Below are positions 19,107-27,958 of a stretch of DNA of 64,000 bases, in pieces. Numbering within the stretch: the first letter of the stretch is position 1; the number at the start of each line of letters is the position of its first letter. Location: NCBI GenBank assembly GCA_963739045.1, contig CAVTYY010000001.1, forward strand, positions 248,001-312,000, read 5' to 3'. The stretch is from Halobacillus_B sp963739045. Its GTDB lineage: Bacteria > Bacillota > Bacilli > Bacillales > Halobacillaceae. The notes below the pieces were generated by a model that worked only from the letters and a program-made list of their open reading frames with translations, did no database searches and had not been told where the DNA came from. Position numbers and translations under genes: made by a program.

Positions 19107-20399
19107 TTATTTAATAAAACCTTTATAGTGGCGTTTTACAAGCTGGCTTTCTAACTGCTTCATCATTTCAAGGGCAACCCCGATTACGATGAGAAGACTA
19201 GTACCTCCGATTTGTACAGATGGCGGCAGCTTTGCCACCGATCCTAAAATGATCGGAAGAATAGCAACAGCAGCAAGGAATAATGAACCTACAACCGTTA
19301 AACGGTACATGACGCGTGTTAAATATTTCTCAGTATTTTTCCCAGGACGAATTCCTGGAATATACCCTCCCTGCTTCTGCAGGTTTTCTGCCATTTGTTC
19401 TGGATTAACCTGAACAAATGTATAGAAGTAAGTGAAAGCAATAATTAACACTACGTAAATAATCATTCCCGGCCAGTTTTGATAATTAAAGATATATTGA
19501 ATCACAGAGGCAACTTCATTACCTTCGAAGAATCCAGCGATGGTTCTTGGTGCGATAATGAATGAAATCGCAAAGATTACTGGAATTACCCCCGCAGCGT
19601 TAACTTTCAGTGGTAAGTGAGTCGAGTGCCCGCCTACAGGTGAACGATTTACTAAACGTTTGGCATATTGGATCGGTATCTTTCTCAGCGCCTGCTGAAT
19701 GAAGATAACTCCCACAACAACTGCCACAATAACTAAAAGAATTAGAGCAATAATAATTAAGTTAATGAACAGTTGATCCTGAGCTCCAGATATATATTGA
19801 TCATACAACTGGTTAGCTCCTGTCGGAATACGAGAAACAATCCCGCCAAAGATAATAATGGAAATACCATTTCCAACTCCGTGTGAAGTAATTTGCTCAC
19901 CAAGCCACATCAAGAATGCTGTTCCGCCTGTTAATACTAATGCGATCACTATAAATTTAAACACACCTGGGTCAGAAATCAACTGACCACCAGCTAAAGC
20001 GTTAAAACCGATAGACATCCCAATAGCCTGGATAAAGGCAAGAACAATCGTTCCATAGCGGGTAAACTGAGCTAATTTCCGACGGCCAACTTCACCCTGT
20101 TTCTTCCACTCAGCAAATTTAGGTACAACGTCCATCTGCAGCAGCTGCATAATAATGGAGGCTGTAATGTACGGCATAATGCCCATTGCAAAAATGGAAA
20201 AGTTCTTAAGTGCTCCCCCGCCAAACGTGTTTAAAAAGCCAAAAGCATTCTGGGAATCCATGAAGTTAATGGCTTCTCTGTCGGTGAAGGGAACAGGTAT
20301 GAACGTACCTAATCGAAAAACAACAAGCATCAACAAAGTGAAAATAAGTTTCCGGCGAATATCACTCACGCGCATAAAATTGGAGATTGTCCGGAACAT
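19107..20399 (-). CDS. secY: preprotein translocase subunit SecY
   Basis: 430-aa channel protein of the Sec translocon with ten predicted membrane segments, among them KLIFTLLMLVVFRLGTFIPV and TLLIVI-type helices near the end. GIMPYITASIIMQLLQ and IPIQYAKR are conserved. The start ATG overlaps the rplO stop (TAATG), with GAGGTGAT as ribosome binding site. Its partner secE lies at 46350-46523. It is in the spc operon between rplO and adk. Confidence 0.98.
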   Translation of the reverse strand: MFRTISNFMRVSDIRRKLIFTLLMLVVFRLGTFIPVPFTDREAINFMDSQNAFGFLNTFGGGALKNFSIFAMGIMPYITASIIMQLLQMDVVPKFAEWKKQGEVGRRKLAQFTRYGTIVLAFIQAIGMSIGFNALAGGQLISDPGVFKFIVIALVLTGGTAFLMWLGEQITSHGVGNGISIIIFGGIVSRIPTGANQLYDQYISGAQDQLFINLIIIALILLVIVAVVVGVIFIQQALRKIPIQYAKRLVNRSPVGGHSTHLPLKVNAAGVIPVIFAISFIIAPRTIAGFFEGNEVASVIQYIFNYQNWPGMIIYVVLIIAFTYFYTFVQVNPEQMAENLQKQGGYIPGIRPGKNTEKYLTRVMYRLTVVGSLFLAAVAILPIILGSVAKLPPSVQIGGTSLLIVIGVALEMMKQLESQLVKRHYKGFIK

Positions 20400-20839
20400 T
20401 AAATCACCTCAGTTTGACCGCCCGCTGCTTCAATCGCTTCTTTGGCTGAAGCAGAGAACTTATGAGCTTTCACAGTAAGTTTCTTCTCGATTGAGCCTTT
20501 TCCTAGAACTTTAATACCAGCTTTTTGATTGCTGACTACGCCAGTCTCTAGTAGAAGGTCAGGGGTAACCTCTGCGCCCTCTTCAAAGCGGTTAAGAGCA
20601 TCAAGATTAATGATCGCGAATTCCTTACGGTGAATATTCGTAAAGCCACGTTTCGGCAGACGTTGGAATAGCGGCATTTGGCCACCTTCGAAACCTGGAC
20701 GAGTTTTACTACCAGAACGCTGGCCTTGACCTTTATGGCCGCGACCGGAAGTTTTACCGTTACCAGATGCCATTCCACGACCTACACGATTACGTTCTTT
20801 ACGAGAACCTTCTGCAGCTTTTAATTCATGCAGTTTCAT
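20399..20839 (-). CDS. rplO: 50S ribosomal protein L15 (uL15)
   Basis: 146-aa late-assembly 50S protein. KLHELKAAEGSRKERNRVGR, the glycine/arginine-rich GNGKTSGRGHKGQGQRSG and PLFQRLPKRGFTN are diagnostic. It follows rpmD by 28 bp and shares its stop codon region with the secY start. Confidence 0.98.
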   Translation of the reverse strand: MKLHELKAAEGSRKERNRVGRGMASGNGKTSGRGHKGQGQRSGSKTRPGFEGGQMPLFQRLPKRGFTNIHRKEFAIINLDALNRFEEGAEVTPDLLLETGVVSNQKAGIKVLGKGSIEKKLTVKAHKFSASAKEAIEAAGGQTEVI

Positions 20840-20867
20840 GTGAGCACCTCCTTATTTCTTTCGTTAA

Positions 20868-21050
20868 TTATACCTCTTTAATCGATACAAGGTGAGATAC
20901 CTTATGAGCCATACCTCGGATCGCTGGGTTATCTTCAAGTACGACAGATTGACGAATCTTGTTCAGACCTAGCGCTTTAACAGTTGAACGCTGATCTTGT
21001 GGTCTGCCAATAACACTGCGCGTGAGGGTAATTTCTAACTTCTTAGCCAT
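20868..21050 (-). CDS. rpmD: 50S ribosomal protein L30 (uL30)
   Basis: 60-aa protein (KKLEITLTRSVIGRPQDQRS, VVLEDNPAIRGMAHKVSHLV) on the solvent side of 50S. Full length for the bacterial short form. It lies between rpsE and rplO with short gaps and an AAGGAGGG ribosome binding site. Confidence 0.98.
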   Translation of the reverse strand: MAKKLEITLTRSVIGRPQDQRSTVKALGLNKIRQSVVLEDNPAIRGMAHKVSHLVSIKEV

Positions 21051-21068
21051 TGTTTTTCCCTCCTTATC

Positions 21069-21566
21069 CTACAGTTCTTCTACGGACTTCCCACGAAGTT
21101 TTGCAACGTCTTCTGCACGTTTAAGCTCGCCAAGACCAGTCAGTGTCGCACGCACCATGTTAATAGGTGTGTTAGAACCAAGTGACTTAGATAGGATGTC
21201 TTGAACACCTGCAAGCTCAAGTACCGCACGGACAGGTCCGCCAGCGATAACTCCGGTACCTTCGGCTGCTGGTTTCATAAGAATGCTGCCTGCACCGAAA
21301 CGTCCTGTAATTTCGTGAGGAATAGTCGTATCTTTGATTGGTACTGTGATTAGATTTTTCTTAGCATCATCAATAGCTTTCTTGATCGCCTCTGGTACCT
21401 CTTGGGCTTTCCCTGTACCAAAACCGACATGACCATTTTTATCTCCAACAACAACCAATGCAGCAAAGCGGAAACGACGTCCACCTTTTACTACTTTTGC
21501 AACACGATTGATTGTAACTACGCGTTCTTCAAGATCTAGTTTACTAGGGTCAATGTTTGTTTGCAT
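21069..21566 (-). CDS. rpsE: 30S ribosomal protein S5 (uS5)
   Basis: 165-aa protein at the mRNA entry channel, important for decoding accuracy. Two-domain layout: N-terminal dsRBD-like EERVVTINRVAKVVKGGRRF with FAALVVVGDKNGHVGFGTGK, and C-terminal GPVRAVLELAGVQDILSKSL. The spectinomycin-sensitivity loop VVKGGRRFRF looks wild type. The start follows AAAGGAGGG. Confidence 0.98.
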   Translation of the reverse strand: MQTNIDPSKLDLEERVVTINRVAKVVKGGRRFRFAALVVVGDKNGHVGFGTGKAQEVPEAIKKAIDDAKKNLITVPIKDTTIPHEITGRFGAGSILMKPAAEGTGVIAGGPVRAVLELAGVQDILSKSLGSNTPINMVRATLTGLGELKRAEDVAKLRGKSVEEL

Positions 21567-21591
21567 GTATGTCCCTCCTTTAACTTAACGA

Positions 21592-21954
21592 TTAAAATTC
21601 AAGGCCGGCTTCGCGCGCGGCATCTGCTAAAGCTTTTACACGTCCATGATACAAGTAACCGCCACGGTCGAACACAACGACTTTAAATCCGTTGTCGATG
21701 GCACGTTTAGCGACTAATTCACCGACTTTTTTAGCAGCATCTGTATTTCCTGTATTATCTAAATCAAAACCATTGTCAACAGTTGAAGCGCTAGCTACTG
21801 TTACCTGGCTTTCATCATTAATTAACTGAGCATAAATGTGTTTGTTAGAACGATATACGTTTAAACGCGGGCGCTCTGCTGTACCAAATACATTAGTACG
21901 AACGCGGGCGTGACGTTTTTTACGTACGATATTTTTATCAGCCTTCGTGATCAT
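21592..21954 (-). CDS. rplR: 50S ribosomal protein L18 (uL18)
   Basis: 120-aa 5S rRNA-binding protein of the central protuberance. ITKADKNIVRKKRHARVR and RPRLNVYRSNKHIYAQLI at the N terminus and FDRGGYLYHGRVKALADAAR at the C terminus are conserved. The ATG at 21954 lies 8 nt after AAAGGAG; three in-frame codons upstream overlap that site. Confidence 0.98.
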   Translation of the reverse strand: MITKADKNIVRKKRHARVRTNVFGTAERPRLNVYRSNKHIYAQLINDESQVTVASASTVDNGFDLDNTGNTDAAKKVGELVAKRAIDNGFKVVVFDRGGYLYHGRVKALADAAREAGLEF

Positions 21955-21988
21955 CAGGGTCACTCCTTTCTATTCATTCCATCAGAAC

Positions 21989-22525
21989 TTATTTAGCTGT
22001 TTTACCTTCTTTTCTGCGTACACGTTCGTTTTCGTAACGAATTCCTTTACCTTTATAAGGCTCTGGAGGACGAATAGCACGAATCTTAGCTGCAACAGCA
22101 CCAACTAGTTCCTTGTCAATACCTTTGATAGTTAATTTCGTGTTAGATGGCACTTCAATTTCAATACCATCACGATGTTCAACTTCTACAGGGTGAGAGT
22201 AACCAGCGTTGATAACTACTTTTTCTCCCTGTTTTTGTGCACGGTAACCTACACCAATGATTTCAAGGCTTTTTTCGAAGCCTTTGGATACACCTTCAAC
22301 CATGCTACCGATCAGGCTGCGTGTAGTACCGTGAAGAGCGCGGTGTTCTTTGTGATCACTTGGACGCTCAACAGAAAGTACGTTATCTTCAATCTTCACA
22401 GTAATGTCCGGGTGGAACGTACGAGTAAGTTCCCCTTTAGGACCTTTTACTGTAATTGTATTATTATCCTGCTTGATTTCAACACCATCAGGAATTTCTA
22501 ATGTTTTTAAGCCTACGCGAGACAT
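21989..22525 (-). CDS. rplF: 50S ribosomal protein L6 (uL6)
   Basis: 178-aa protein near the GTPase-associated centre and sarcin-ricin loop. The two duplicated domains are visible, with VKGPKGELTRTF in the first and IKGIDKELVGAVAAKIRAIR plus PEPYKGKGIRYENE in the second. The start is ATG 22525 (MSRVGLK), after AGGAGGTG; the GTG three codons upstream lies within the Shine-Dalgarno. Confidence 0.98.
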   Translation of the reverse strand: MSRVGLKTLEIPDGVEIKQDNNTITVKGPKGELTRTFHPDITVKIEDNVLSVERPSDHKEHRALHGTTRSLIGSMVEGVSKGFEKSLEIIGVGYRAQKQGEKVVINAGYSHPVEVEHRDGIEIEVPSNTKLTIKGIDKELVGAVAAKIRAIRPPEPYKGKGIRYENERVRRKEGKTAK

Positions 22526-22555
22526 ATTGGGCACCTCCTGTCTTATCTGTTTTTA

Positions 22556-22954
22556 TTACCAGACATAAGCTAGAACTTCGCCGCCAATGGCTTGTTCACG
22601 TGCTTCTTTATCTGTTAGTACACCTTTTGAAGTGGATACAACTGCAACACCAAGACCATTTAGAACTTTAGGAAGTTCTTCGGCTTTAGCATATACACGC
22701 AATCCTGGTTTACTGATACGTTTCACACCAGAGATTACACGCTCGTTGTTTTGTCCGTATTTAAGGAAAATACGTAGTACACCTTGTTTGCTGTCTTCTA
22801 CGAATTCATAATCACGTACAAAACCTTCACGTTTAAGAATATCAGCGATTTCTTTTTTTACGTTGGAAGCTGGAAGTTCAAGCTTCTCGTGACGCACCAT
22901 ATTAGCGTTACGAATACGCGTCAGCATATCAGCAATTGGATCTGTCATTGTCAT
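22556..22954 (-). CDS. rpsH: 30S ribosomal protein S8 (uS8)
   Basis: 132-aa primary 16S binder. TMTDPIADMLTRIRNANMVR at the start, SKPGLRVYAKAEELPKVLNG in the middle and GGEVLAYVW at the end match the family. In proteobacteria S8 represses the spc operon; that is not assumed here. It follows rpsN by 31 bp. Confidence 0.98.
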   Translation of the reverse strand: MTMTDPIADMLTRIRNANMVRHEKLELPASNVKKEIADILKREGFVRDYEFVEDSKQGVLRIFLKYGQNNERVISGVKRISKPGLRVYAKAEELPKVLNGLGVAVVSTSKGVLTDKEAREQAIGGEVLAYVW

Positions 22955-22985
22955 AACTCATTTACCTCCTTCCCTGTCTCGGGTT

Positions 22986-23171
22986 CTACCAGCTGGCTTT
23001 TTTGACACCAGGGATTTGTCCTTTATATGCAAGTTCACGGAAACAAATACGGCAAAGTCTGAATTTACGTAGTACGGAGTGAGGACGTCCGCAACGTTCA
23101 CAGCGTGTATATTCTTGTACTTGGAACTTTTGCTTGCGCTGTTGTTTCGCGATCATTGATTTTTTAGCCAC
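22986..23171 (-). CDS. rpsN: 30S ribosomal protein S14, zinc-binding type Z (uS14)
   Basis: 61-aa C+ form of S14 (RpsN/RpsZ) with zinc ligands C24, C27, C40 and C43 in YTRCERCGRPHSVLRKF and RLCRICFREL. It starts at GTG 23171 after AAGGAGGG. It sits in the spc operon between rplE and rpsH; the zinc-independent paralogue, if any, is elsewhere. Confidence 0.97.
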   Translation of the reverse strand: MAKKSMIAKQQRKQKFQVQEYTRCERCGRPHSVLRKFRLCRICFRELAYKGQIPGVKKASW

Positions 23172-23197
23172 AATTTTCCCTCCTTATGGTTAGCTCA

Positions 23198-23737
23198 TTA
23201 CTTCTGAAACGGCATACCGAATTGAGCTAATAGTTCACGGGCTTCTTCGTCAGTGTCTGCAGTTGTAACAATAACGATATCCATGCCACGTACTTTATTT
23301 ACTTTGTCATAGTTAATTTCTGGGAAAATCAATTGTTCTTTTACACCTAGTGTGTAGTTGCCACGTCCGTCAAAAGCCTTCTTAGAGATCCCACGGAAGT
23401 CACGCACACGTGGTAGGGATACCGCGACTAGCTTTTGGAAGAATTCATACATACGCTCGCCGCGAAGAGTTACTTTCGCACCGATTGGCATACCTTCACG
23501 CAGACGGAATCCTGCAATTGATTTTTTCGCTTTAGTGATTACTGGTTTCTGACCGGCAATCGCAGTAAGCTCTTCTACTGCTGTATCCAATGCTTTTGCA
23601 TTTTGTACAGCATCGCCAACACCCATGTTAATAACGATTTTATCAATCTTTGGTGCTTGCATAATAGAATCATATTCAAATTTATTCATTAGGGATGGAA
23701 CTACTTCTTCTTTATATTGTTTCTTGAGTTCGTTCAT
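23198..23737 (-). CDS. rplE: 50S ribosomal protein L5 (uL5)
   Basis: 179-aa 5S rRNA-binding protein making an intersubunit bridge with S13. Conserved IDKIVINMGVGDAVQNAK, KAKKSIAGFRLREGMPIGAK and GRGNYTLGVKEQLIFPEI are present and the length is normal. The start follows AAAGGAGGG. Confidence 0.98.
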   Translation of the reverse strand: MNELKKQYKEEVVPSLMNKFEYDSIMQAPKIDKIVINMGVGDAVQNAKALDTAVEELTAIAGQKPVITKAKKSIAGFRLREGMPIGAKVTLRGERMYEFFQKLVAVSLPRVRDFRGISKKAFDGRGNYTLGVKEQLIFPEINYDKVNKVRGMDIVIVTTADTDEEARELLAQFGMPFQK

Positions 23738-23763
23738 CGTGTGGCCCTCCTTTCGTAACTGGA

Positions 23764-24075
23764 TTATTTATCTAATGCTTCACCAGATTTTTTCGCGATA
23801 CGAACTTTCTTGCCGTCTTCAACTTTGTAACCAACACGGGTTGGTTCGCCGGATTTAGGATCAATCGGCATTACGTTAGAGACGTGGATTGATGCTTCCT
23901 GAGTAAGAATACCGCCCTGAGGGTTTTCTTGAGATGGTTTAGCATGTTTCTTAACTTCATTTACACCTTCTACAAGAACACGCTCTTTCTTTGGGTAAGC
24001 TTCAAGGATTGTTCCTTGTTTGCCTTTATCTTTACCGGAAATAACCATTACTTTGTCACCTTTTTTTACGTGCAT
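23764..24075 (-). CDS. rplX: 50S ribosomal protein L24 (uL24)
   Basis: 103-aa assembly-initiator protein with a KOW motif (KKGDKVMVISGKDKGKQG) and the basic NEVKKHAKPSQENPQGGI segment. The start is placed at ATG 24075 (MHVKKGDK), about 11 nt after AAGGAGG; a longer frame to 24111 starts inside the preceding region and lacks homology. Confidence 0.97.
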   Translation of the reverse strand: MHVKKGDKVMVISGKDKGKQGTILEAYPKKERVLVEGVNEVKKHAKPSQENPQGGILTQEASIHVSNVMPIDPKSGEPTRVGYKVEDGKKVRIAKKSGEALDK

Positions 24076-24118
24076 TGCTTCGCGCACCTCCTTATTAACA
24101 AGGCATATCATTAAATCT

Positions 24119-24487
24119 TTATAGTACTTCTGGAGCTAGAGATACGATCTTCATGAATTTAGCATCACGAAGTTCACGAGCTACCGGTCCAAAGATACGA
24201 GTTCCGCGAGGCCCTTTATCATCACGAACGATTACTGCTGCGTTCTCATCGAAACGAATGTAGGAACCATCTTTACGGCGAACTCCGCTCTTAGTGCGTA
24301 CAATAACAGCTTTAACTACTTCACCTTTTTTAACAACGCCCCCTGGTGTTGCTTGTTTCACAGTTGCGGTGATTACATCACCGATATTAGCAGTCTTACG
24401 GCCGGATCCTCCCAAAACTTTAATCGTTTGGATTTCACGGGCTCCTGAGTTGTCTGCAACTTTTAAACGAGACTCCTGTTGAATCAT
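24119..24487 (-). CDS. rplN: 50S ribosomal protein L14 (uL14)
   Basis: 122-aa protein at the subunit interface and the docking site for RsfS. MIQQESRLKVADNSGARE, RKDGSYIRFDENAAVIV and GPVARELRDAKFMKIVSLAP identify it. It opens the classical spc operon order rplN-rplX-rplE-rpsN-rpsH, continuous with S10 in this genome. Confidence 0.98.
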   Translation of the reverse strand: MIQQESRLKVADNSGAREIQTIKVLGGSGRKTANIGDVITATVKQATPGGVVKKGEVVKAVIVRTKSGVRRKDGSYIRFDENAAVIVRDDKGPRGTRIFGPVARELRDAKFMKIVSLAPEVL

Positions 24488-24529
24488 ACTACTGTACCTC
24501 CCTTCGGAATAAATCCGAGCGAACTTGAA

Positions 24530-24793
24530 TTAGATAATAACAGACTCTTCTACAACTTCTAACAGACGGAAACGTTTAGTCGCTGAAAGCGGACGAGTTT
24601 CCATAATGCTAACTACATCACCAATTTTGGCCTGATTATTTTCATCGTGAGTCTTGAATTTTTTAGAATACTTTACGCGCTTGCCGTAAAGTTTGTGGAA
24701 TTTATAAGTTTCTACTAATACTGTAATGGTTTTATCCATTTTGTCAGATACAACACGACCAGTATAAACTTTACGATTATTACGTTCACTCAT
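24530..24793 (-). CDS. rpsQ: 30S ribosomal protein S17 (uS17)
   Basis: 87-aa OB-fold primary 16S binder. RNNRKVYTGRVVSDKMDKTI and KTHDENNQAKIGDVVSIMET plus RPLSATKRFRL are conserved. The start is ATG 24793 (MSERNNRK), after AGGAGG; an upstream in-frame codon at 24814 precedes the ribosome binding site. Confidence 0.98.
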   Translation of the reverse strand: MSERNNRKVYTGRVVSDKMDKTITVLVETYKFHKLYGKRVKYSKKFKTHDENNQAKIGDVVSIMETRPLSATKRFRLLEVVEESVII

Positions 24794-24817
24794 GTGAGGG
24801 TGACCTCCTCTCATCTA

Positions 24818-25018
24818 TTAATTATTTACGCCTAGTTCACGTTCGCGAGCAACAGTTTTCATGCGTGCGATAGACTTGCGAACCTCGCGAATGCGCGCGG
24901 TATTCTCAAGTTGACCTGTTGCCAGCTGGAAACGTAGGTTAAAAAGTTCTTCTTTTAAAGACTTAACTTTTTGTTCAATTTCGGCAGTGGTTAATTCACG
25001 GATTTCATTAGCCTTCAT
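24818..25018 (-). CDS. rpmC: 50S ribosomal protein L29 (uL29)
   Basis: 66-aa two-helix protein at the tunnel exit next to L23, near the trigger factor and SRP docking site. KANEIRELTTAEIEQKVKSL and FNLRFQLATGQLENTARIRE are typical. ATG 25018 overlaps the end of rplP by 11 bp and uses GGTGGTG as a modest ribosome binding site, implying coupling. Confidence 0.97.
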   Translation of the reverse strand: MKANEIRELTTAEIEQKVKSLKEELFNLRFQLATGQLENTARIREVRKSIARMKTVARERELGVNN

Positions 25019-25442
25019 TGATTTCACCACCAATTTCTTCACGTTTTACAAATTTAGTACGGATCGGCAGTTTGTGTGAAGCAAGACGCAGCGCTTCGCG
25101 TGCCACTTCTTCAGGAACACCTGCGATCTCAAACATAATTTTTCCTGGTTTTACGACTGCTACAAAGCCTTCTGGAGAACCTTTACCGGAACCCATACGT
25201 ACTTCTAGGGGCTTAGCAGTATAAGGTTTGTCTGGGAAGATTTTAATCCAGACTTTACCGCCACGTTTCATGTAACGAGTCATCGCGATACGCGCTGCCT
25301 CGATTTGACGGGCTGTAATCCATGCTGGATCAATAGCTTGCAAGCCATATTCACCAAATGATACGGATGTACCGCCTTTAGCACGACCTTTTAGGCTGGT
25401 ACGGTGTTGACGACGATATTTAACACGTTTAGGCATTAACAT
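25008..25442 (-). CDS. rplP: 50S ribosomal protein L16 (uL16)
   Basis: 144-aa protein at the A-site finger/central protuberance base. MLMPKRVKYRRQHR, TRYMKRGGKVWIKIFPDKPY and VRMGSGKGSPEGFVAVVKPG are conserved. The ATG at 25442 matches the start of B. subtilis L16, behind AGGGGG. Confidence 0.98.
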   Translation of the reverse strand: MLMPKRVKYRRQHRTSLKGRAKGGTSVSFGEYGLQAIDPAWITARQIEAARIAMTRYMKRGGKVWIKIFPDKPYTAKPLEVRMGSGKGSPEGFVAVVKPGKIMFEIAGVPEEVAREALRLASHKLPIRTKFVKREEIGGEINEG

Positions 25443-25460
25443 AATGCTTTTCCCCCTTCC

Positions 25461-26102
25461 TTACTTTTTATTTTTAGTTGGAAGGACTTCTCCACGATAG
25501 ATCCACACTTTAACACCAAGTTTACCGTAAGTAGTGTCTGCTTCTGCAGTTCCGTAGTCGATGTCTGCACGAAGTGTGTGTAGTGGTACTGTTCCTTCAC
25601 TGTAATATTCAGCACGAGCGATATCGGCACCGCCAAGGCGTCCTGATACTTGCGTACGAATACCTTTTGCTCCTCCGCGCATTGCACGTTGGATCGTTTG
25701 TTTCTGAGCACGACGGAAAGATACACGGTTTTCCAATTGACGTGCGATATTGTCAGCTACAAGAGTAGCGTTTAAGTCAGGTTTCTTCACTTCAACGATG
25801 TTGATGTGAACTCGTTTACCAGTCAGTTCATTAAGAGCTCTGCGAAGTGCTTCAACTTCAGAACCGCCCTTACCGATGACCATTCCTGGTTTAGCCGTGT
25901 GAACAGTAATATTAACACGGTTAGCTGCGCGTTCGATTTCGATCGTAGATACGGCAGCATCTTTTAGACGTTTTTCAACATATTCACGAATTTTAATGTC
26001 TTCATGCAACAAGTCAGCGTAGTCTTTACCAGCGTACCACTTGGACTCCCAGTCACGGATAACGCCAATACGAAGACCTACCGGATTAATTTTTTGACCC
26101 AC
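25461..26102 (-). CDS. rpsC: 30S ribosomal protein S3 (uS3)
   Basis: 213-aa protein forming the mRNA entry channel (helicase function with S4 and S5). The N-terminal KH domain shows AKPGMVIGKGGSEVEALRR (GxxG loop) and the C-terminal domain shows RAMRGGAKGIRTQVSGRLGG. GTG start at 26102 after AAGGAGGG. It lies between rplV and rplP with a 3-bp gap to rplV. Confidence 0.98.
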   Translation of the reverse strand: MGQKINPVGLRIGVIRDWESKWYAGKDYADLLHEDIKIREYVEKRLKDAAVSTIEIERAANRVNITVHTAKPGMVIGKGGSEVEALRRALNELTGKRVHINIVEVKKPDLNATLVADNIARQLENRVSFRRAQKQTIQRAMRGGAKGIRTQVSGRLGGADIARAEYYSEGTVPLHTLRADIDYGTAEADTTYGKLGVKVWIYRGEVLPTKNKK

Positions 26103-26105
26103 TGA

Positions 26106-26447
26106 TTATCCCTCCTTTTTTTCTGATACAACCACAGTGATGTGGCTGGTGCGTTTATTAATTTGGCTTGCACGTCCCATAGCGCGAGGGCGGAAACGTT
26201 TAAGAGTTACACCTTCGTTTACAAACGCCTCGGAAACATACAAATTGTCAGTATCCATTTCATAATTGTGTTCTGCATTTGCGATCGCTGATTTGAGAAC
26301 TTTCTCAATAATCGGGGATGCGCCACGTTGTTTCAAACGTAACGTTGCGATAGCTTCACCTACGTTTTTGCCTCGAATTAAATCAATAACTAAACGAGCT
26401 TTACGAGGAGCAATGCGAACGGTATTAGCAACTGCTTTAGCTTGCAT
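26106..26447 (-). CDS. rplV: 50S ribosomal protein L22 (uL22)
   Basis: 113-aa protein whose long beta hairpin lines the exit tunnel constriction. VRIAPRKARLVIDLIRGKNV and the hairpin segment VNEGVTLKRFRPRAMGRASQ are conserved; the loop shows no macrolide-resistance-type insertion. The start follows GAGGAGG. Confidence 0.98.
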   Translation of the reverse strand: MQAKAVANTVRIAPRKARLVIDLIRGKNVGEAIATLRLKQRGASPIIEKVLKSAIANAEHNYEMDTDNLYVSEAFVNEGVTLKRFRPRAMGRASQINKRTSHITVVVSEKKEG

Positions 26448-26466
26448 TAGAGTGCCTCCTCTCTAT

Positions 26467-26745
26467 TTAGCGTTTTGTTTTCTTGTCATCGCCAGAGTGT
26501 CCTCTGAACGTACGAGTTGGCGCGAATTCACCGAGTTTATGACCGACCATGTCTTCTGTAACGTAGACAGGGACGTGTTTGCGTCCATCATATACGGCAA
26601 TTGTATGGCCAACGAAGTTTGGGAAGATTGTAGAACGACGTGACCATGTCTTGATCACCTGATGCTTACTATCTTCATTCAATTTCTCTACCTTGCTCAT
26701 CAAATGATCATCTACAAAAGGTCCCTTTTTTAGGCTGCGACCCAT
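26467..26745 (-). CDS. rpsS: 30S ribosomal protein S19 (uS19)
   Basis: 92-aa head protein bridging to the 50S subunit. GRSLKKGPFVDDHLMSKVEK, TWSRRSTIFPNFVGHTIAVY and LGEFAPTRTFRGHSGDDKKT match the family across the whole length. The start follows AAGGGAGG. Confidence 0.98.
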   Translation of the reverse strand: MGRSLKKGPFVDDHLMSKVEKLNEDSKHQVIKTWSRRSTIFPNFVGHTIAVYDGRKHVPVYVTEDMVGHKLGEFAPTRTFRGHSGDDKKTKR

Positions 26746-26802
26746 AGATAAACCTCCCTTCGCGATTGAAAGACGGGTTTTTTTGCCCGTCGGTCAATCC
26801 CG

Positions 26803-27636
26803 TTATTTTTTACCTCTTCTGCGAACGATATATTTATCTGACGGTTTGTTACGCTGTCTTGTTTTGTATCCAAGAGTTGGTTTACCCCATGGAGATACCG
26901 GAGAAGGTCGACCGATTGGTGCACGTCCTTCACCACCACCGTGAGGGTGATCACTAGGGTTCATTACAGAACCACGAACTGTTGGGCGCTTGCCTTGCCA
27001 ACGGGAACGGCCGGCTTTACCTACACTGATAAGTTCATGCTGCAGGTTGCCTACTTGGCCGATAGTTGCACGGCAAGTGCTTAGTACAAGACGAACTTCA
27101 CCAGAAGTCAGACGTACTAGAGTGTATTTTTCTTCACGACCAAGGATTTGAGCTGAAGCACCCGCGGAACGAGCAAGCTGTCCGCCGCGTCCTGGTTTAA
27201 GTTCTACGTTGTGTACGATTGTACCAACTGGAATATCTTTAAGCTGAAGAGCGTTACCTGGTTTGATATCCGCGCCTTCACCAGAGATAATTTGTGTGTT
27301 TACCTTAACACCTTTTGGAGCTAAGATATAACGTTTTTCACCATCAACATAGTTGATTAGTGCAATATTAGCGGAACGGTTCGGATCGTATTCGATCGTA
27401 GCAACGCGTCCTGGTATGCCATCTTTATCGCGTTTAAAGTCGATAATACGGTATTGACGCTTGTGTCCTCCGCCTTGATGACGAACTGTCAGCCTTCCCT
27501 GGTTATTACGACCGCCGCGCTTGTGCAGCGGAGATAAAAGGGAGCGTTCAGGTTTGTCAGTAGTGATTTCACTAAAATCAGATACTGTCATGTGTCGACG
27601 ACCGTTTGTAATTGGTCGAAACTTTTTAATCGCCAT
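26803..27636 (-). CDS. rplB: 50S ribosomal protein L2 (uL2)
   Basis: 277-aa protein needed for peptidyl transferase centre function. RPITNGRRHMTVSDF, PGRGGQLARSAGASAQI and the essential histidine region VMNPSDHPHGGGEGRAPIGR are present. The start is ATG 27636 (MAIKKFRP), after GAAGGAGGG; six upstream in-frame codons cover the ribosome binding site. Confidence 0.98.
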   Translation of the reverse strand: MAIKKFRPITNGRRHMTVSDFSEITTDKPERSLLSPLHKRGGRNNQGRLTVRHQGGGHKRQYRIIDFKRDKDGIPGRVATIEYDPNRSANIALINYVDGEKRYILAPKGVKVNTQIISGEGADIKPGNALQLKDIPVGTIVHNVELKPGRGGQLARSAGASAQILGREEKYTLVRLTSGEVRLVLSTCRATIGQVGNLQHELISVGKAGRSRWQGKRPTVRGSVMNPSDHPHGGGEGRAPIGRPSPVSPWGKPTLGYKTRQRNKPSDKYIVRRRGKK

Positions 27637-27670
27637 CTTTTTTCCCTCCTTCACGAATTGAGTTTATGAT

Positions 27671-27958
27671 TTATACTTCAAAGAATTCTAGTTCTTCACT
27701 GTCTTCAGTTAAAGTAACAACAGCTTTCTTACGATCAGAACGGTATCCGCCGTAACGGCCCATACGCTTGAATTTACCTTTAAGGTTCATAGTGTTGATA
27801 GAAGCAACACGAACGCCAAAGATTTCTTCAACTGCATGTTTAATTTCAGTTTTGTTAGCTTTCGGGCTAACTTCAAACGTATATTTCTTTTCTCCCATAA
27901 GATCAGCAGACTGTTCAGTAATGACAGGGCGCTTTACGATATCACGTGGTTCTTTCAT
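27671..27958 (-). CDS. rplW: 50S ribosomal protein L23 (uL23)
   Basis: 95-aa tunnel-exit protein, docking site of trigger factor and SRP. RDIVKRPVITEQSADLMGEK and YTFEVSPKANKTEIKHAVEE are conserved. Its ATG overlaps the rplD stop (TAATG), with GGGAGGTG upstream. Confidence 0.98.
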   Translation of the reverse strand: MKEPRDIVKRPVITEQSADLMGEKKYTFEVSPKANKTEIKHAVEEIFGVRVASINTMNLKGKFKRMGRYGGYRSDRKKAVVTLTEDSEELEFFEV